Shown: positions 44,119 through 52,194 of the stretch, in pieces
Layout of the letters: the number at the start of each line of letters is the position of its first letter
Position numbering within the stretch: position 1 is the stretch's first letter
From: Palsa-504 sp963769715
GTDB lineage: Bacteria; Actinomycetota; Actinomycetes; Streptosporangiales; Streptosporangiaceae
Assembly: GCA_963769715.1 (NCBI GenBank)
Contig: CAVYNE010000029.1
Coordinates: 62,001-126,000 of the forward strand
Reading direction: 5' to 3'
Length of the DNA: 64,000 nt
The notes under the pieces: generated by a model
The model's input: only the letters and a program-made list of their open reading frames with translations
What the model was told of the DNA's origin: nothing
The model's database searches: none
Position numbers and translations under genes: made by a program

Positions 44119-45213
44119 ATGAGCGACCAATCCGTGACCCCGGGCAAGCCATCCCTGGTCGTCAGGATCGAGAGTGAGAAGTCGCATCCACTGCCGTGGA
44201 AGGCGGTGGCCAAGCGCGCCGCGGTGGTCCTCGTCGCCGGGATCTCCCTCTACCTCGTGTTCCCGGCGATCACCGAGGTACTCGCGTCCTGGCCGCGTCT
44301 GTCGACCCTGGACCCCCGGTGGTTCGCCGTGGCCATCGGGGCCGAAATCGCCCACTTTATCTGCACGTTCGCACTACAGCGGCTGGCGCTGCGGACCAGG
44401 GCATGGTTCCCGGTCGTCACGTCCCAGCTGACCGGCAACGCGATCACGCTGATCATGCCGGGTGGCGCGGCGGTGGGCGCGGCCTTGCAGTTCCGGATGC
44501 TGGCGACCAGCGGGAGCGACACCGACTCGACCGTGGGCGGGCTGGCGGCGTTCTCCCTCCTCGGCGTGGGGGGCCTGCTGGCCCTGCCGGTCTTCGCTCT
44601 CCCGGTTATCCTGCTGGGCGCGCCCACCAGCCGGGGTCTGGTCAACGCGGCCGTCCTCGGGGCGGTGGGGTTCGTGGTCTTCGCCGCGTTCGGGGCGGTC
44701 GTCCTGGCCTATGACACGCCGCTGCGCTGGGCTGGCCGGGTGGTGCAGCGGCTCAGGAACTCGGTCTTGCGGAAAAGGCCGCCGCTGGAAGGACTGGACG
44801 AGACCCTCCTGGCTCAGCGAAACGAGATCCGGACGGTACTGGGCCGGCAGTGGTGGCAGGCGCTGCTGCTCTCCGCTGGGCGCCTGGCGTTCGACTACCT
44901 CTGCCTGCTGGCGGCGCTGCGGGCCACCGGGAGCCGCCCGCGCCCCTCGCTGATCCTGGTGGCCTACGCGGTCGCCGGCATTGTCGGGATGATCCCGGCC
45001 ACCCCCGGCGGTCTGGGCCTCGTGGAAGCGAGCCTGACCGGGCTCCTGGTGCTGGCCCAGGTTGACTCCAGCCAGGCCGTCCTGGCCACGCTCACCTACC
45101 GGCTCGCCTCATACTGGGTACCGCTGTTGGCCGGACCTATTGCTTACGGCCTATTCCGGCTCCGGTATCGAAGCCGCGGGTCTCCCCGCGAGGAGGCCGC
45201 AGCGCCAGCTTGA
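44119..45213 (+). CDS. LPG-synthase-like TM-region (YbhN/UPF0104) membrane protein
   Basis: 364 residues, about 8-9 TM segments. The family pattern is present: AGISLYLVFPAITEVLASW, LTGNAITLIMPGGAAVGAALQFRML, AYAVAGIVGMIPATPGGLGLVEASL. It lacks the soluble aminoacyl-transfer domain of MprF, so it is the flippase-like part only; function unknown, probably lipid handling. Downstream of the DUF2252/SHOCT divergent pair, no fixed partner. Confidence 0.85.
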   Translation: MSDQSVTPGKPSLVVRIESEKSHPLPWKAVAKRAAVVLVAGISLYLVFPAITEVLASWPRLSTLDPRWFAVAIGAEIAHFICTFALQRLALRTRAWFPVVTSQLTGNAITLIMPGGAAVGAALQFRMLATSGSDTDSTVGGLAAFSLLGVGGLLALPVFALPVILLGAPTSRGLVNAAVLGAVGFVVFAAFGAVVLAYDTPLRWAGRVVQRLRNSVLRKRPPLEGLDETLLAQRNEIRTVLGRQWWQALLLSAGRLAFDYLCLLAALRATGSRPRPSLILVAYAVAGIVGMIPATPGGLGLVEASLTGLLVLAQVDSSQAVLATLTYRLASYWVPLLAGPIAYGLFRLRYRSRGSPREEAAAPA

Positions 45214-45249
45214 CACAGTGACCGGCGGCCATTTTGCGTCTGGCTGATC

Positions 45250-45278
45250 TTGCCAGCCCGGAACCGCCGGGTTAGAGT
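45250..45278 (+). promoter_or_regulatory. promoter of secreted-protein cassette, copy 2
   Basis: TTGCCA (45250-45255), 17 bp, TAGAGT (45273-45278), aligned with the promoter at 21955 of the paralogue. Confidence 0.6.
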
Positions 45279-45279
45279 G

Positions 45280-45357
45280 CCGGCAAAGGGGCGGTCCCGC
45301 TGATTCCCGCGTCCCGCGGTCTCGCGATGGCGCGAGGCACTGAATCAGGAGGGGACC
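45280..45357 (+). promoter_or_regulatory. conserved structured 5' leader, copy 2
   Basis: Shares GGCAAAGGGGCGGTCCCGC and GCGTCCCGCG with copy 1. TGATTC (45301-45306) pairs with GAATCA (45342-45347), next to the AGGAGGGG ribosome site; compared with copy 1 the paired bases change together. Confidence 0.45.
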
Positions 45358-46263
45358 ATGCGAAAAGTCCTACGGCTCGCAGCGATAATATCGCTGGCTA
45401 TGGCGACTGCTGTCCTGGGAGCGGGTGCGGCAGGAGCCGCCGAAGCCCACCATCAGAAACCCAACACCTGCACGGGCACGCTGGCGGCACCAGGCGTGCT
45501 GACCGGGACATACCGCGGCAACGTCGTCGTCACTGGCGTGTGTTTCGTCAACGGCGGCGCGGCAGTGATTAAGGGGGACCTGATCCTAGCGCCGGGCTCG
45601 GCCCTGAACGCGACGTTCGCGCTCAACGACGTGGCCAAGACGGGCACATCTAGCCTGACCGTACGCGGTGACATCAAAGTGGAGTACGGCGCGGTCTTGG
45701 CCATGGGTTGCGAACCGAACTTCAATCCCTGCTCAGACGACTCGAACGCCGGGACCGGCGGCACACTCACCGGCCAGAACCACGTGTTCGGTGACGTCAG
45801 AGGGTCACAGGCGCTAGCCGTCCTCGTCCATGCCAGCACGATCCGCGGGGACGCCAGCCTGCGCGGCGGAGGCGGCGGTGTGACCTGCGCCGTCCCGGCC
45901 ACCGGGATCTTCGCGGCCTTGCAGTCCCCCGTATTCAGTGACTTCGAGGACAACACCATCGGCGGTGCCCTCACCGTCACCGGACTCCAGACCTGCTGGC
46001 TGGGGGCGCTGCGCAACCACGTACGCGGGAACGTCGTCGACGCGAACAACACGATGGCGGACCCGGATGCGAATGAGATCCTGGCCAACCTCGTCGACGG
46101 CAGCATCGCCTGCTTCAACAACAGCCCGGCGGTGCAATACGGCGACTCCGCGGGTTCCCCGAATCAGGTCCGGCGCCACGCGTTCGGGCAGTGCGCCTTC
46201 AGCGTGAGGCAGCCGAACCCATCGCCTTCTGGGCCGCTAGAGCCGATCTCGGTCAAGATCTGA
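45358..46263 (+). CDS. secreted beta-helix-like protein, paralogue 2
   Basis: 301 residues, aligned without gaps with the protein at 22066. Signal peptide MRKVLRLAAIISLAMATAVLGAGAAGAAEAHH; the same VxGDxxVxxGAxL repeats, all Cys conserved (GVCFVNGG, MGCEPNFNPCSDD, GVTCAVP, TGLQTCW, SIACFNN, GQCAF). Charge differs: this copy has more Asp/Arg on turns. Two copies of whole cassette, 23 kb apart, point to a duplicated secreted surface or spore/aerial-growth structural protein; role unknown. Confidence 0.75.
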   Translation: MRKVLRLAAIISLAMATAVLGAGAAGAAEAHHQKPNTCTGTLAAPGVLTGTYRGNVVVTGVCFVNGGAAVIKGDLILAPGSALNATFALNDVAKTGTSSLTVRGDIKVEYGAVLAMGCEPNFNPCSDDSNAGTGGTLTGQNHVFGDVRGSQALAVLVHASTIRGDASLRGGGGGVTCAVPATGIFAALQSPVFSDFEDNTIGGALTVTGLQTCWLGALRNHVRGNVVDANNTMADPDANEILANLVDGSIACFNNSPAVQYGDSAGSPNQVRRHAFGQCAFSVRQPNPSPSGPLEPISVKI

Positions 46264-46282
46264 CCCCTGCCAACGAAGGGGA

Positions 46283-46313
46283 CGCCGGGCCACCCGCGAA
46301 GGGTCGCCCGGCG
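46283..46313 (+). terminator. terminator hairpin of cassette copy 2
   Basis: Stem CGCCGGGCCACCC / GGGTCGCCCGGCG with one internal mismatch and loop GCGAA, homologous to the copy at 22987. Confidence 0.8.
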
Positions 46314-46455
46314 CCTCCCCGTCCCAGACAGGCTTTTTATACGATCAAGCCGCTGTCTGAGTCGGCGTGCGGAATCAGGCCGGAGGAGATGCGGAGGATC
46401 TTACGGTCTTCGGTCGTACCGCCCCCTTCCCGGACGCGCGAACTACGGTGGAAAG

Positions 46456-47342
46456 ATGGACGACCCAGAAGTCGTCGCGGCGATCGCGGCAGGCGAACTG
46501 GACGGGCTCGCCGCGGCCCTCGACGAGTACGCGGCATCCCTATACGAGTACTGCTACTCGATGGCACCTGAGGTCGCGGCCGACGCGGTACAGGATACGT
46601 TCATCATCGCCTGGTCCAAGCTCGGCGGGCTCCGCGACCCGGGCAAGCTCCATCCCTGGCTGCAGGCGGTCGCGGGCAACGAGTGCTTCCGGCGGACGCT
46701 GGCCGGCAGCATGACCGACGCTCACGCCGACGTCGCGCCAGAGACGACGCTGCCGCCGGGACTTCCCGGGCAGATACTCAGTGCCTGCGCCGACAACACG
46801 CCCGCCGGGCGCGCGCAGCGGACCAGCGTGACGCACCGGGCCGGCCCGTTCGGGTACGACGGTTTCCCGAAGGCGAACGCCCTGGGCGGGACATGGCGGC
46901 GCCGTTTCCGGCGGCACCGACAGGCCGGAGCGGCCGTCGCGGCGGCAGCGGTGCTGGCGGCGGCCGCGATCATGATCGTCGCGATATCGCCGGCCGGCAG
47001 TTCGCACCACCACCAGGCGTCCGCCGCCAGCCCGGCGGGCAGCAGGCCGGCGGGTCGATGGTGTCCGGCACGGACCAGCCGACGCCGCGAGCCCGGCCGA
47101 TCCCGCCGTCGAGCGTGGCGACGTCACCGGGCGTGGCGGCGCCTTCGGCGACGGCGGCGGCCGGGACGCCAGCGGGCGTGCCTGCAGGGTCGCCACTGGT
47201 GGTCCCGACGGCGACGGTGTTGCAGGAAGCCCCGCCGCCATCACCGTCACCGTCGCCATCACCATCACCGACCCTGACCCCGACCCCGACCCCGACGGAG
47301 GGCGACGACGTCATCACCGCTGTGGTCGATGCGAACCCGTGA
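46456..47342 (+). pseudogene. membrane-anchored ECF-sigma-like gene lacking region 4, frameshifted
   Basis: The N-terminus (VVAAIAAGELDGLAAALDEYAASLYEYCYSMAPEVAADAVQDTFIIAWSKLG) is sigma-70 region 2. Where region 4 should follow, the sequence jumps to a regular middle (PGLPGQILSACADNTPAGRAQRTSVTHRAGPFG), a TM segment (AAVLAAAAIMIVAISPAG) and a Pro/Thr-rich extracellular tail (PSPSPSPSPTLTPTPTPTEG) reached only after a one-base frame change near 47040. The layout is that of actinobacterial ECF factors with C-terminal membrane extension, here internally deleted. It may still bind core polymerase poorly or be decaying. ATG 46456 has GGAAAG ahead. Confidence 0.6.
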
Positions 47343-47351
47343 CCGTCCGCA

Positions 47352-47810
47352 TCATGGCCGGCAGACGCGCTGGATCAGGTCCTCCCAGCCTCGGCCGAGG
47401 CGTTCGGAGACTTGCGGAGCGGTCTGGGCCAGGACGGCAGACGACAGGTAGAGCAGCAGCGGGCCGTCCAGGGCCGCGGTCAGCTGGGTGGCCAGGATGT
47501 CCAGGTCGGTTTTTGGGTCGGCGCCGAGGCTCATCTTCCCGAGCAGGAACCGGACGTGTTCCCGCGACATGGGCGTCTGCGATCCGGCTGGTACCTGCTC
47601 CCTGCCGTCCAGTGCGGCGCGTGCGATCTCGCGGTGCCTGATCAGGAAGTCGATCCTGGCGCGGCCGTAGGCGATCAGGCGGTCCAGCGGCAGGCCGCCA
47701 GGGCCAAGCGGCGGGGGTCCGGCGAGAACCTGCTCCTGGAAGTCCCGCTCGTCGTCGTCTAGCAGCACCTCGGTGACCCTGGCCGAAACCGGAATCGCGG
47801 ACGCGATCAA
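47352..47810 (-). pseudogene. TetR-family regulator, C-terminal part only
   Basis: 152 residues matching a TetR C-terminal domain (LDRLIAYGRARIDFLIRHREIARAALDGRE, EHVRFLLGKMSLG, LAAQLTAALDGPLLLYLS). The DNA-binding N-terminus is absent and the first residues (MIASAIPVSARVTEV) are unrelated. Truncated remnant, probably non-functional. Confidence 0.6.
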
Positions 47811-47991
47811 CGACGGCGGGCCCTTGGAGGCCGCACACGAGCGGATCTACCAGCACAGCCTGGTACTGGAGGACGCACGCGCGATCGCCGCCTACGGGCA
47901 GCACAGCTCGGTGGGCAAGATCCTGGAGATCCACCAGGAACTGCCCGGCCGTATCCACATCGTTCTCATCCGGCAGGTGGTCGGGTTCTGA
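47773..47991 (+). pseudogene. C-terminal fragment of an unrecognised protein
   Basis: 72 codons ending LEDARAIAAYGQHSSVGKILEIHQELPGRIHIVLIRQVVGF; no start domain and an overlap of its 5' end with the TetR remnant antisense. Its stop overlaps the next start (TGATG), so it was the upstream gene of an operon with the dinucleotide-binding gene below. Identity unknown. Confidence 0.4.
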
Positions 47992-48450
47992 TGAGGGAAC
48001 TGAGCAGGCTCGCGGTGCTCGGCGCGGGCCACGTCGGGCCGGTCATCGCCCGGCTGGCCATCAAGGCCGGATACCCGGTGGACATCGCCACGTCGGGCGA
48101 CCCGAAGACATCGCGCTGATCACCGAGCTGGTCATTCCCGGCGCGCAGCCGCGGTGGGCCAGCGACGCGGTGGCCGATGCGGACATCGTGGTGCTCGCGA
48201 TACCGCTGCACCGCTTCGGTGACATCGACCCCGCGCTGCTCGACGGCAAGCTCGTGGTCGACGCGATGAACTACTGGCCGGCCAGCTGGTTCGGCCGTGG
48301 TCAAGGCGCTCAACCACATCGGCTACCACGAACTTGAGGACCGAACGAGGACGGCCGGAGCCCCGGACCGGCGGGCAGCGGGGGTCGCGGGCGACGATCC
48401 CAGCGGCGGTCGCCACGATCGCCGGCCTGGTCGACCGGATCGGCACCTTC
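47991..48450 (+). pseudogene. NAD(P)-binding F420-reductase-like gene, multiply frameshifted
   Basis: Opens with MRELSRLAVLGAGHVGPVIARLAIKAGYPVDIATSGDP (Rossmann GAGHVG) and continues in another frame with IALITELVIPGAQ, ASDAVADADIVVLAIPLHRFGDIDPALLDGKLVVDAMNYWP, then breaks again. Only parts of the COG2085 fold remain; at least three frame changes. Non-functional as written. Confidence 0.6.
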
Positions 48451-48451
48451 G

Positions 48452-48778
48452 GTGACCGCAACAGCGACGCCGACGGCAAGCCACTGTCGCACGCCCAGAC
48501 GATCCGCAACGTGGCTCGTGCACTCCCCGGGCCACGTCGCGCGGCTTCGCGATCCCCGCCGAGGAGTCCTTCGACACCGAAACCGGGCGGCACGGAGCAC
48601 TGTATGTCGGCTCGCCCGAACCGTCGCGCAGAAGATCGCCACGAACCTCAGCGCCTTGGGGGCCACCCGGTTCGACCTGAAATACGGCATGCCGGGCCTG
48701 ACCCATGATCAGCTCATGACCAACGTCGAGCTGTACGGCCGCCAGGTCATCCCGCGCGTCCGCGAACTGCTCAGCTAA
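48452..48778 (+). pseudogene. LLM (luciferase-like) flavin oxidoreductase, C-terminal fragment
   Basis: The terminus IATNLSALGATRFDLKYGMPGLTHDQLMTNVELYGRQVIPRVREL is typical of LLM monooxygenases; the preceding GFAIPAEESFDTETGRHG with the GSPE motif is one frame away, the shift explained by a missing A near 48620 (GAACCG for GAAACCG). The N-terminal barrel is absent. Confidence 0.55.
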
Positions 48779-48863
48779 AGCCCGGGAACGACCGGCCCGT
48801 CACGGCCGCATGAAAGCCGACCCGCCGACTCCTTTGGCGCCAGCGGCGTGCCGATCAACTGTC

Positions 48864-49163
48864 TCAGTCGATGACCACCCTGCTCGCCGCCTCGGGATGC
48901 CGCGCCAGCCAGCCGCGGGCGAACGGGCACGACGGCACCAGGGTCAGCCCCTCGCGCGCCGCCCGGTCTACAGCCGCAGTCACCAGCCTGCCGCCCATGC
49001 CGCGGCCTTCCAGCTCGAACGGAACACCGGTGTGGAGCAGCACCAGCCGGTCCCCGCGGATACTGTAGACAAGCTCCGCGAGCCACCCGTCCGCACGCAG
49101 CTCGAACCGGGACGCGTCCGTGTTGTCGATAACATCGGCGGAATCGCTCACCTGCTCAGACAT
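48864..49163 (-). CDS. GNAT-family N-acetyltransferase (COG2388 type)
   Basis: 99 residues, a minimal GNAT domain of the YjdJ type: RADGWLAELVYSIRGDRLVLLHTGVPFELEGRGMGGRLVTAAVDRAAREG, with acetyl-CoA-binding GRGMGG and the end PSCPFARGWLARHPE. Full length for the subgroup. Substrate unknown. An intact gene between decayed neighbours. Confidence 0.8.
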   Translation of the reverse strand: MSEQVSDSADVIDNTDASRFELRADGWLAELVYSIRGDRLVLLHTGVPFELEGRGMGGRLVTAAVDRAAREGLTLVPSCPFARGWLARHPEAASRVVID

Positions 49164-49250
49164 TGCTCACCCTTCTGACCTTGGGGCTAGTGCTGGCGGT
49201 CGGTGGCCGCACCTCCGGCGACGACGCCCCGGCCAAGGCCGCCGTTGCGA

Positions 49251-50288
49251 TCAGCGTTGGACCCTGCGCAGGGTTGCGACGGCGTCGGGGGGGAGGGTCC
49301 AGCCTGGCATCGGCGGCGGGCCGGTCAGGGTGCCGGCGAGTGTGGCCGGGAAGCCGTCCAGGACGGACCGGTCACCGAAACGGTCGCGCTGCTTGACGCA
49401 GGCGCCGGCGCGTACCACCGACTCGGCGCCGACCACGCTGCCGTCGCAGATGATTGCGCCCGGCTCGACGATGCTGGCGCGGCCGATGTGGCAGCCGTGG
49501 ATCATCGCGCCCGGGCCGATCACCGCGTCGTCGTCGATGATCAGTTCGTTGTCGGGCAGCAGGTGCAGCACCGTGTTCTCCAGGATCTGTACCCGGGAGC
49601 CGATGCGGACCGGGCCGTGGGAGTCGCCGATGATCTTCACGCCGGCGCCGATGATCGTGTCCTCGCCGATGACCACGTCGCCGGTGATCTCCGCCGAGTC
49701 GAACAGCACCGTGCCGGCGCCGATCAACGGGGTCTTGTCGCGGTAGGCGTACAGCGTCCCCATGCGTTCTCCTGCTCGCATTGGCCCGTGCACGATCATG
49801 CCCGGGTAGCTGGTCAGGTTGGTCTGATGCTGGCGCAGCACCGCCAGCCGTTCACGGTCGGCGTCGGTGGCCGACCGGATGACGTGCGGCGGGCGCCCGA
49901 CCAGGACCGAGCCGGCCGGGATCACGGTGTCCGGCGGGACCAGCGTGCCCTCGCCCAGGATGCACCCGTCGCCCAGACGGGAGCCAGGCATGAGGATCGC
50001 GCCATTGCCGATCTCGCACAGGTCGCCGATGGTAGCGCCGACGATGGTAGCGCGGTGACCGAAGACGGTGCGCTGACCCACCCGGACCGGATGCTCGGGC
50101 GTGCCGATCACCACCCCATTCTCCAGTATGGCCGAGTGGTTGCCGATGCTCACCGCGGCGCCGTGCGCCCGCACGACCAGGCCCTGCGCCAGGATCGCGC
50201 CCGCGCCGACGTGGACGTCACCCAGCACCACTGCCGAGTCGGCGATCTCGGGCTGGGGTTCGTCAGCGAAAAGCTGGTTGAAGCTCAT
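49251..50288 (-). CDS. hexapeptide-repeat (left-handed beta-helix) protein, gamma-carbonic-anhydrase-like
   Basis: 345 residues made of two hexapeptide solenoids. The first (about 15-130: DSAVVLGDVHVGAGAILAQG, VGQRTVFGHRATIVGATIGDLCEIGNGAILMPG) looks like a gamma-carbonic-anhydrase/PaaY domain with His positions (GNHSAILENG, FGHRATI) that may bind metal; the second (about 190-310) repeats the motif. Linked by a helical spacer (ADRERLAVLRQHQTN). Fusion of two such solenoids is uncommon. Enzyme activity not established. Confidence 0.8.
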   Translation of the reverse strand: MSFNQLFADEPQPEIADSAVVLGDVHVGAGAILAQGLVVRAHGAAVSIGNHSAILENGVVIGTPEHPVRVGQRTVFGHRATIVGATIGDLCEIGNGAILMPGSRLGDGCILGEGTLVPPDTVIPAGSVLVGRPPHVIRSATDADRERLAVLRQHQTNLTSYPGMIVHGPMRAGERMGTLYAYRDKTPLIGAGTVLFDSAEITGDVVIGEDTIIGAGVKIIGDSHGPVRIGSRVQILENTVLHLLPDNELIIDDDAVIGPGAMIHGCHIGRASIVEPGAIICDGSVVGAESVVRAGACVKQRDRFGDRSVLDGFPATLAGTLTGPPPMPGWTLPPDAVATLRRVQR

Positions 50289-50389
50289 CGTGGCCTCACC
50301 GATCTCCGGGCCGTCCGGGCTTGCTGCGGATAGCAGGGCCCGGCTGTGCGTCTCATATCCTCCAGGATGAGGCCGCCAGCGCGCGCTCG

Positions 50390-50443
50390 CATCCGCCAGT
50401 GGCCAGTCACCGACCGGCTGCGAAGACTGGCCACTGGCAGATG
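50390..50443. repeat. long inverted repeat, 19-bp arms
   Basis: Arms CATCCGCCAGTGGCCAGTC (50390-50408) and GACTGGCCACTGGCAGATG (50425-50443) pair with one mismatch around a 16-nt loop. It stands alone in the 400-bp gap 50289-50688, which contains no supported gene. It may be a terminator facing away from both flanks, a relic of an element or a regulatory hairpin. Confidence 0.6.
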
Positions 50444-50688
50444 TGAAACAAGCCCCGGCAGCCTTACCGTCCGGTACATGCCACGCTTGCTGAATGGTTC
50501 GGGCTGACGCCGCCGCCGAACGTCCTGTCGATATTCCCACCGGCCCGGCGAGCAAGTGAAGGTAGCAGTGGCCTACGACCGCGCGGCGCGCGTCGTCCGC
50601 TGGCTCGTAGACGACATGGAGGTCGCGACTCCTTGCACGATCCTGTCGCTGCGGGCGGTCACCGCGGGTTTTGTGGTGCACTGGTGGC

Positions 50689-51315
50689 ATGTCTGTGGAC
50701 GAGCTTCGCGAACTGCTGGAACGGCATGCGCGTCCCGATCTGGCCACTGCGATCGAACGGGGTCCGGATCTGCAAGGCCGGCCATGCCGCTTCGCCGGTG
50801 TCCTCGATGTCCGGGACGGTGCTGGCGGTCCGCGCGACCCGGCGACCGCGATCGGCCCGATGGTGAGCGAACGGCAGCGGGAGGGTGTCCAGTCCTACAT
50901 CCGTCGCGGTGTCGAGGAAGGCGCCCGGATCGTCGCCGGCGGGCCCGGCCGCCCGGAGGGAGTTGCGGACGGGTATTTCGCGCGACCGACACTGTTCGCG
51001 GACGTCACCAACGACATGACGATCGCGCGCGGGGAAATCTTCGGGCCGGTGCTTTCGATCCTCACTTACCGCGATGACGATGACGCGGTCGAGATGGCCA
51101 ACGATACGAACTATGGCCTGCAGGCCTATGTCTTTTCGTCGGATCCCGCGCGAGCGCGTCGCGTCGCGTCGCGGCTTGAGGCGGGCCGGGTGGCGATCAA
51201 CGGCGGTTACGAGCCGCTGTCTCCGTTCGGGGGGTTCAAGCAGTCGGGCATCGGGCGGGAATACGGCACCTTCGGCCTTGAGGGCCTTCTCGAACCACGA
51301 TCTGTGATGGAGTGA
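50689..51315 (+). pseudogene. aldehyde dehydrogenase, C-terminal part with foreign start
   Basis: About 160 residues (DPATAIGPMVSERQREGV, ITRGEIFGPVLSI-like, LSPFGGFKQSGIGREYG) are an ALDH C-terminus. The catalytic Cys, Glu and the coenzyme half are absent; the first 50 residues (MSVDELRELLERHARPDL...) are unrelated to ALDH. A deletion join; inactive as dehydrogenase. Confidence 0.7.
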
Positions 51316-51411
51316 CCGGCATCGGTCGGTGACGGCGTCTTTGGTGACCTCCTTGGACCCCAGGGTTCCCCCGGGGAGAGCGTCGAAATCGGAGCCGCCG
51401 CGAGTTGATCG

Positions 51412-51852
51412 TTACTGTGCGGGCCATCCGACCGCGTTGAAGACTGCGACGGGGTCCAGGTAGTCCCGCCAGTGCGTCACTTTGCGTTCCTCGATGGTGA
51501 TCACAGAGACGAAGCGGTTGTCGTAGGTCCGCCCGGTCTGGACTGCCTGCCCGTGCACCGCGTACTCAAGCACGATCACCGACGCCTCACGATCCCGGTG
51601 AACGGCCAGTTCGTCCGCGCTCCGCAGGATCATGTTGCTGCCGTAGCCGCGGTAGAGCTCGGCCACGGCCCGGCGTCCCTCAACCCGTCGCGGGTATCCG
51701 GGCACGGAAATCACGTACTCGAAGACTACGTCCTCGGCCAGGAGATCGAAGAAGTGCCCGTCGTCAACGAAGCCTGCCAGTCCTTCCTCGATGATTCGGA
51801 AGAAGGGGTCCAGCGCCGCGTAGTCGCCGAATTCGTCGATGGGCGTGGTCAC
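51412..51852 (-). CDS. NTF2-like/SnoaL-like protein
   Basis: 146 residues with the NTF2 fold pattern: LDPFFRIIEEGLAGFVDDGHFFDLLAEDVVFEYVISVPG, YGSNMILRSADELAVHRDREASVIVLEYAVHG and a final YLDPVAVFNAVGWP. Full-length, no frame problem. GTG 51852 overlaps the remnant dehydrogenase gene by a few bases, so they were an operon. Family chemistry ranges from cyclases to ketosteroid-isomerase-like; unknown here. Confidence 0.75.
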   Translation of the reverse strand: MTTPIDEFGDYAALDPFFRIIEEGLAGFVDDGHFFDLLAEDVVFEYVISVPGYPRRVEGRRAVAELYRGYGSNMILRSADELAVHRDREASVIVLEYAVHGQAVQTGRTYDNRFVSVITIEERKVTHWRDYLDPVAVFNAVGWPAQ

Positions 51853-52082
51853 TTGGCTCCTTGGCGCGCGAGGTCGAGCTCGACGGTCCGGATGTCAGCC
51901 TCCGGTGGTGCCTGGTCGCTGCCGTAGGTGCTGAGGTACGTAACGTGCCGCACCCCTCCCAGTCGAACAGCACGTCGGCGTCGTGGCGCGAGGCCGTACG
52001 CGCATTCAGTCCCCGCTGGATGAGTTTCTGTGCCACCAGCGGTACCGGCGAGCACAAGTGTCGTCTGCTGTGAATCGGTCAT
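51849..52082 (-). pseudogene. NmrA/SDR-type NAD(P)-binding protein, heavily deleted
   Basis: MTDSQQTTLVLAGT is the nucleotide-binding start; pieces QKLIQRGLNARTASRHDADVLFDWEG and RHVTYLSTYGSDQAPPEADIRTVELDLA lie in different frames, and the C-terminal two-thirds is missing. It is divergent from the AraC regulator that presumably controlled it. Confidence 0.6.
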
Positions 52083-52158
52083 GACTCCATGGTGAGACCA
52101 CCTGTCGAGCAAATCAATGCGCGATACTCTCGGTTTTTTGTTTCAAACGCTCATAGAA

Positions 52159-52187
52159 TTGACTGCTGTGATTGTCCTGCTTAATAC
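52159..52187 (+). promoter_or_regulatory. leaderless promoter of the AraC gene
   Basis: TTGACT (52159-52164), 17 bp, TAATAC (52182-52187), with ATG 52195 seven bases after the -10; there is no ribosome site, so the mRNA would be leaderless. Confidence 0.65.
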
Positions 52188-52194
52188 TTGGCGG

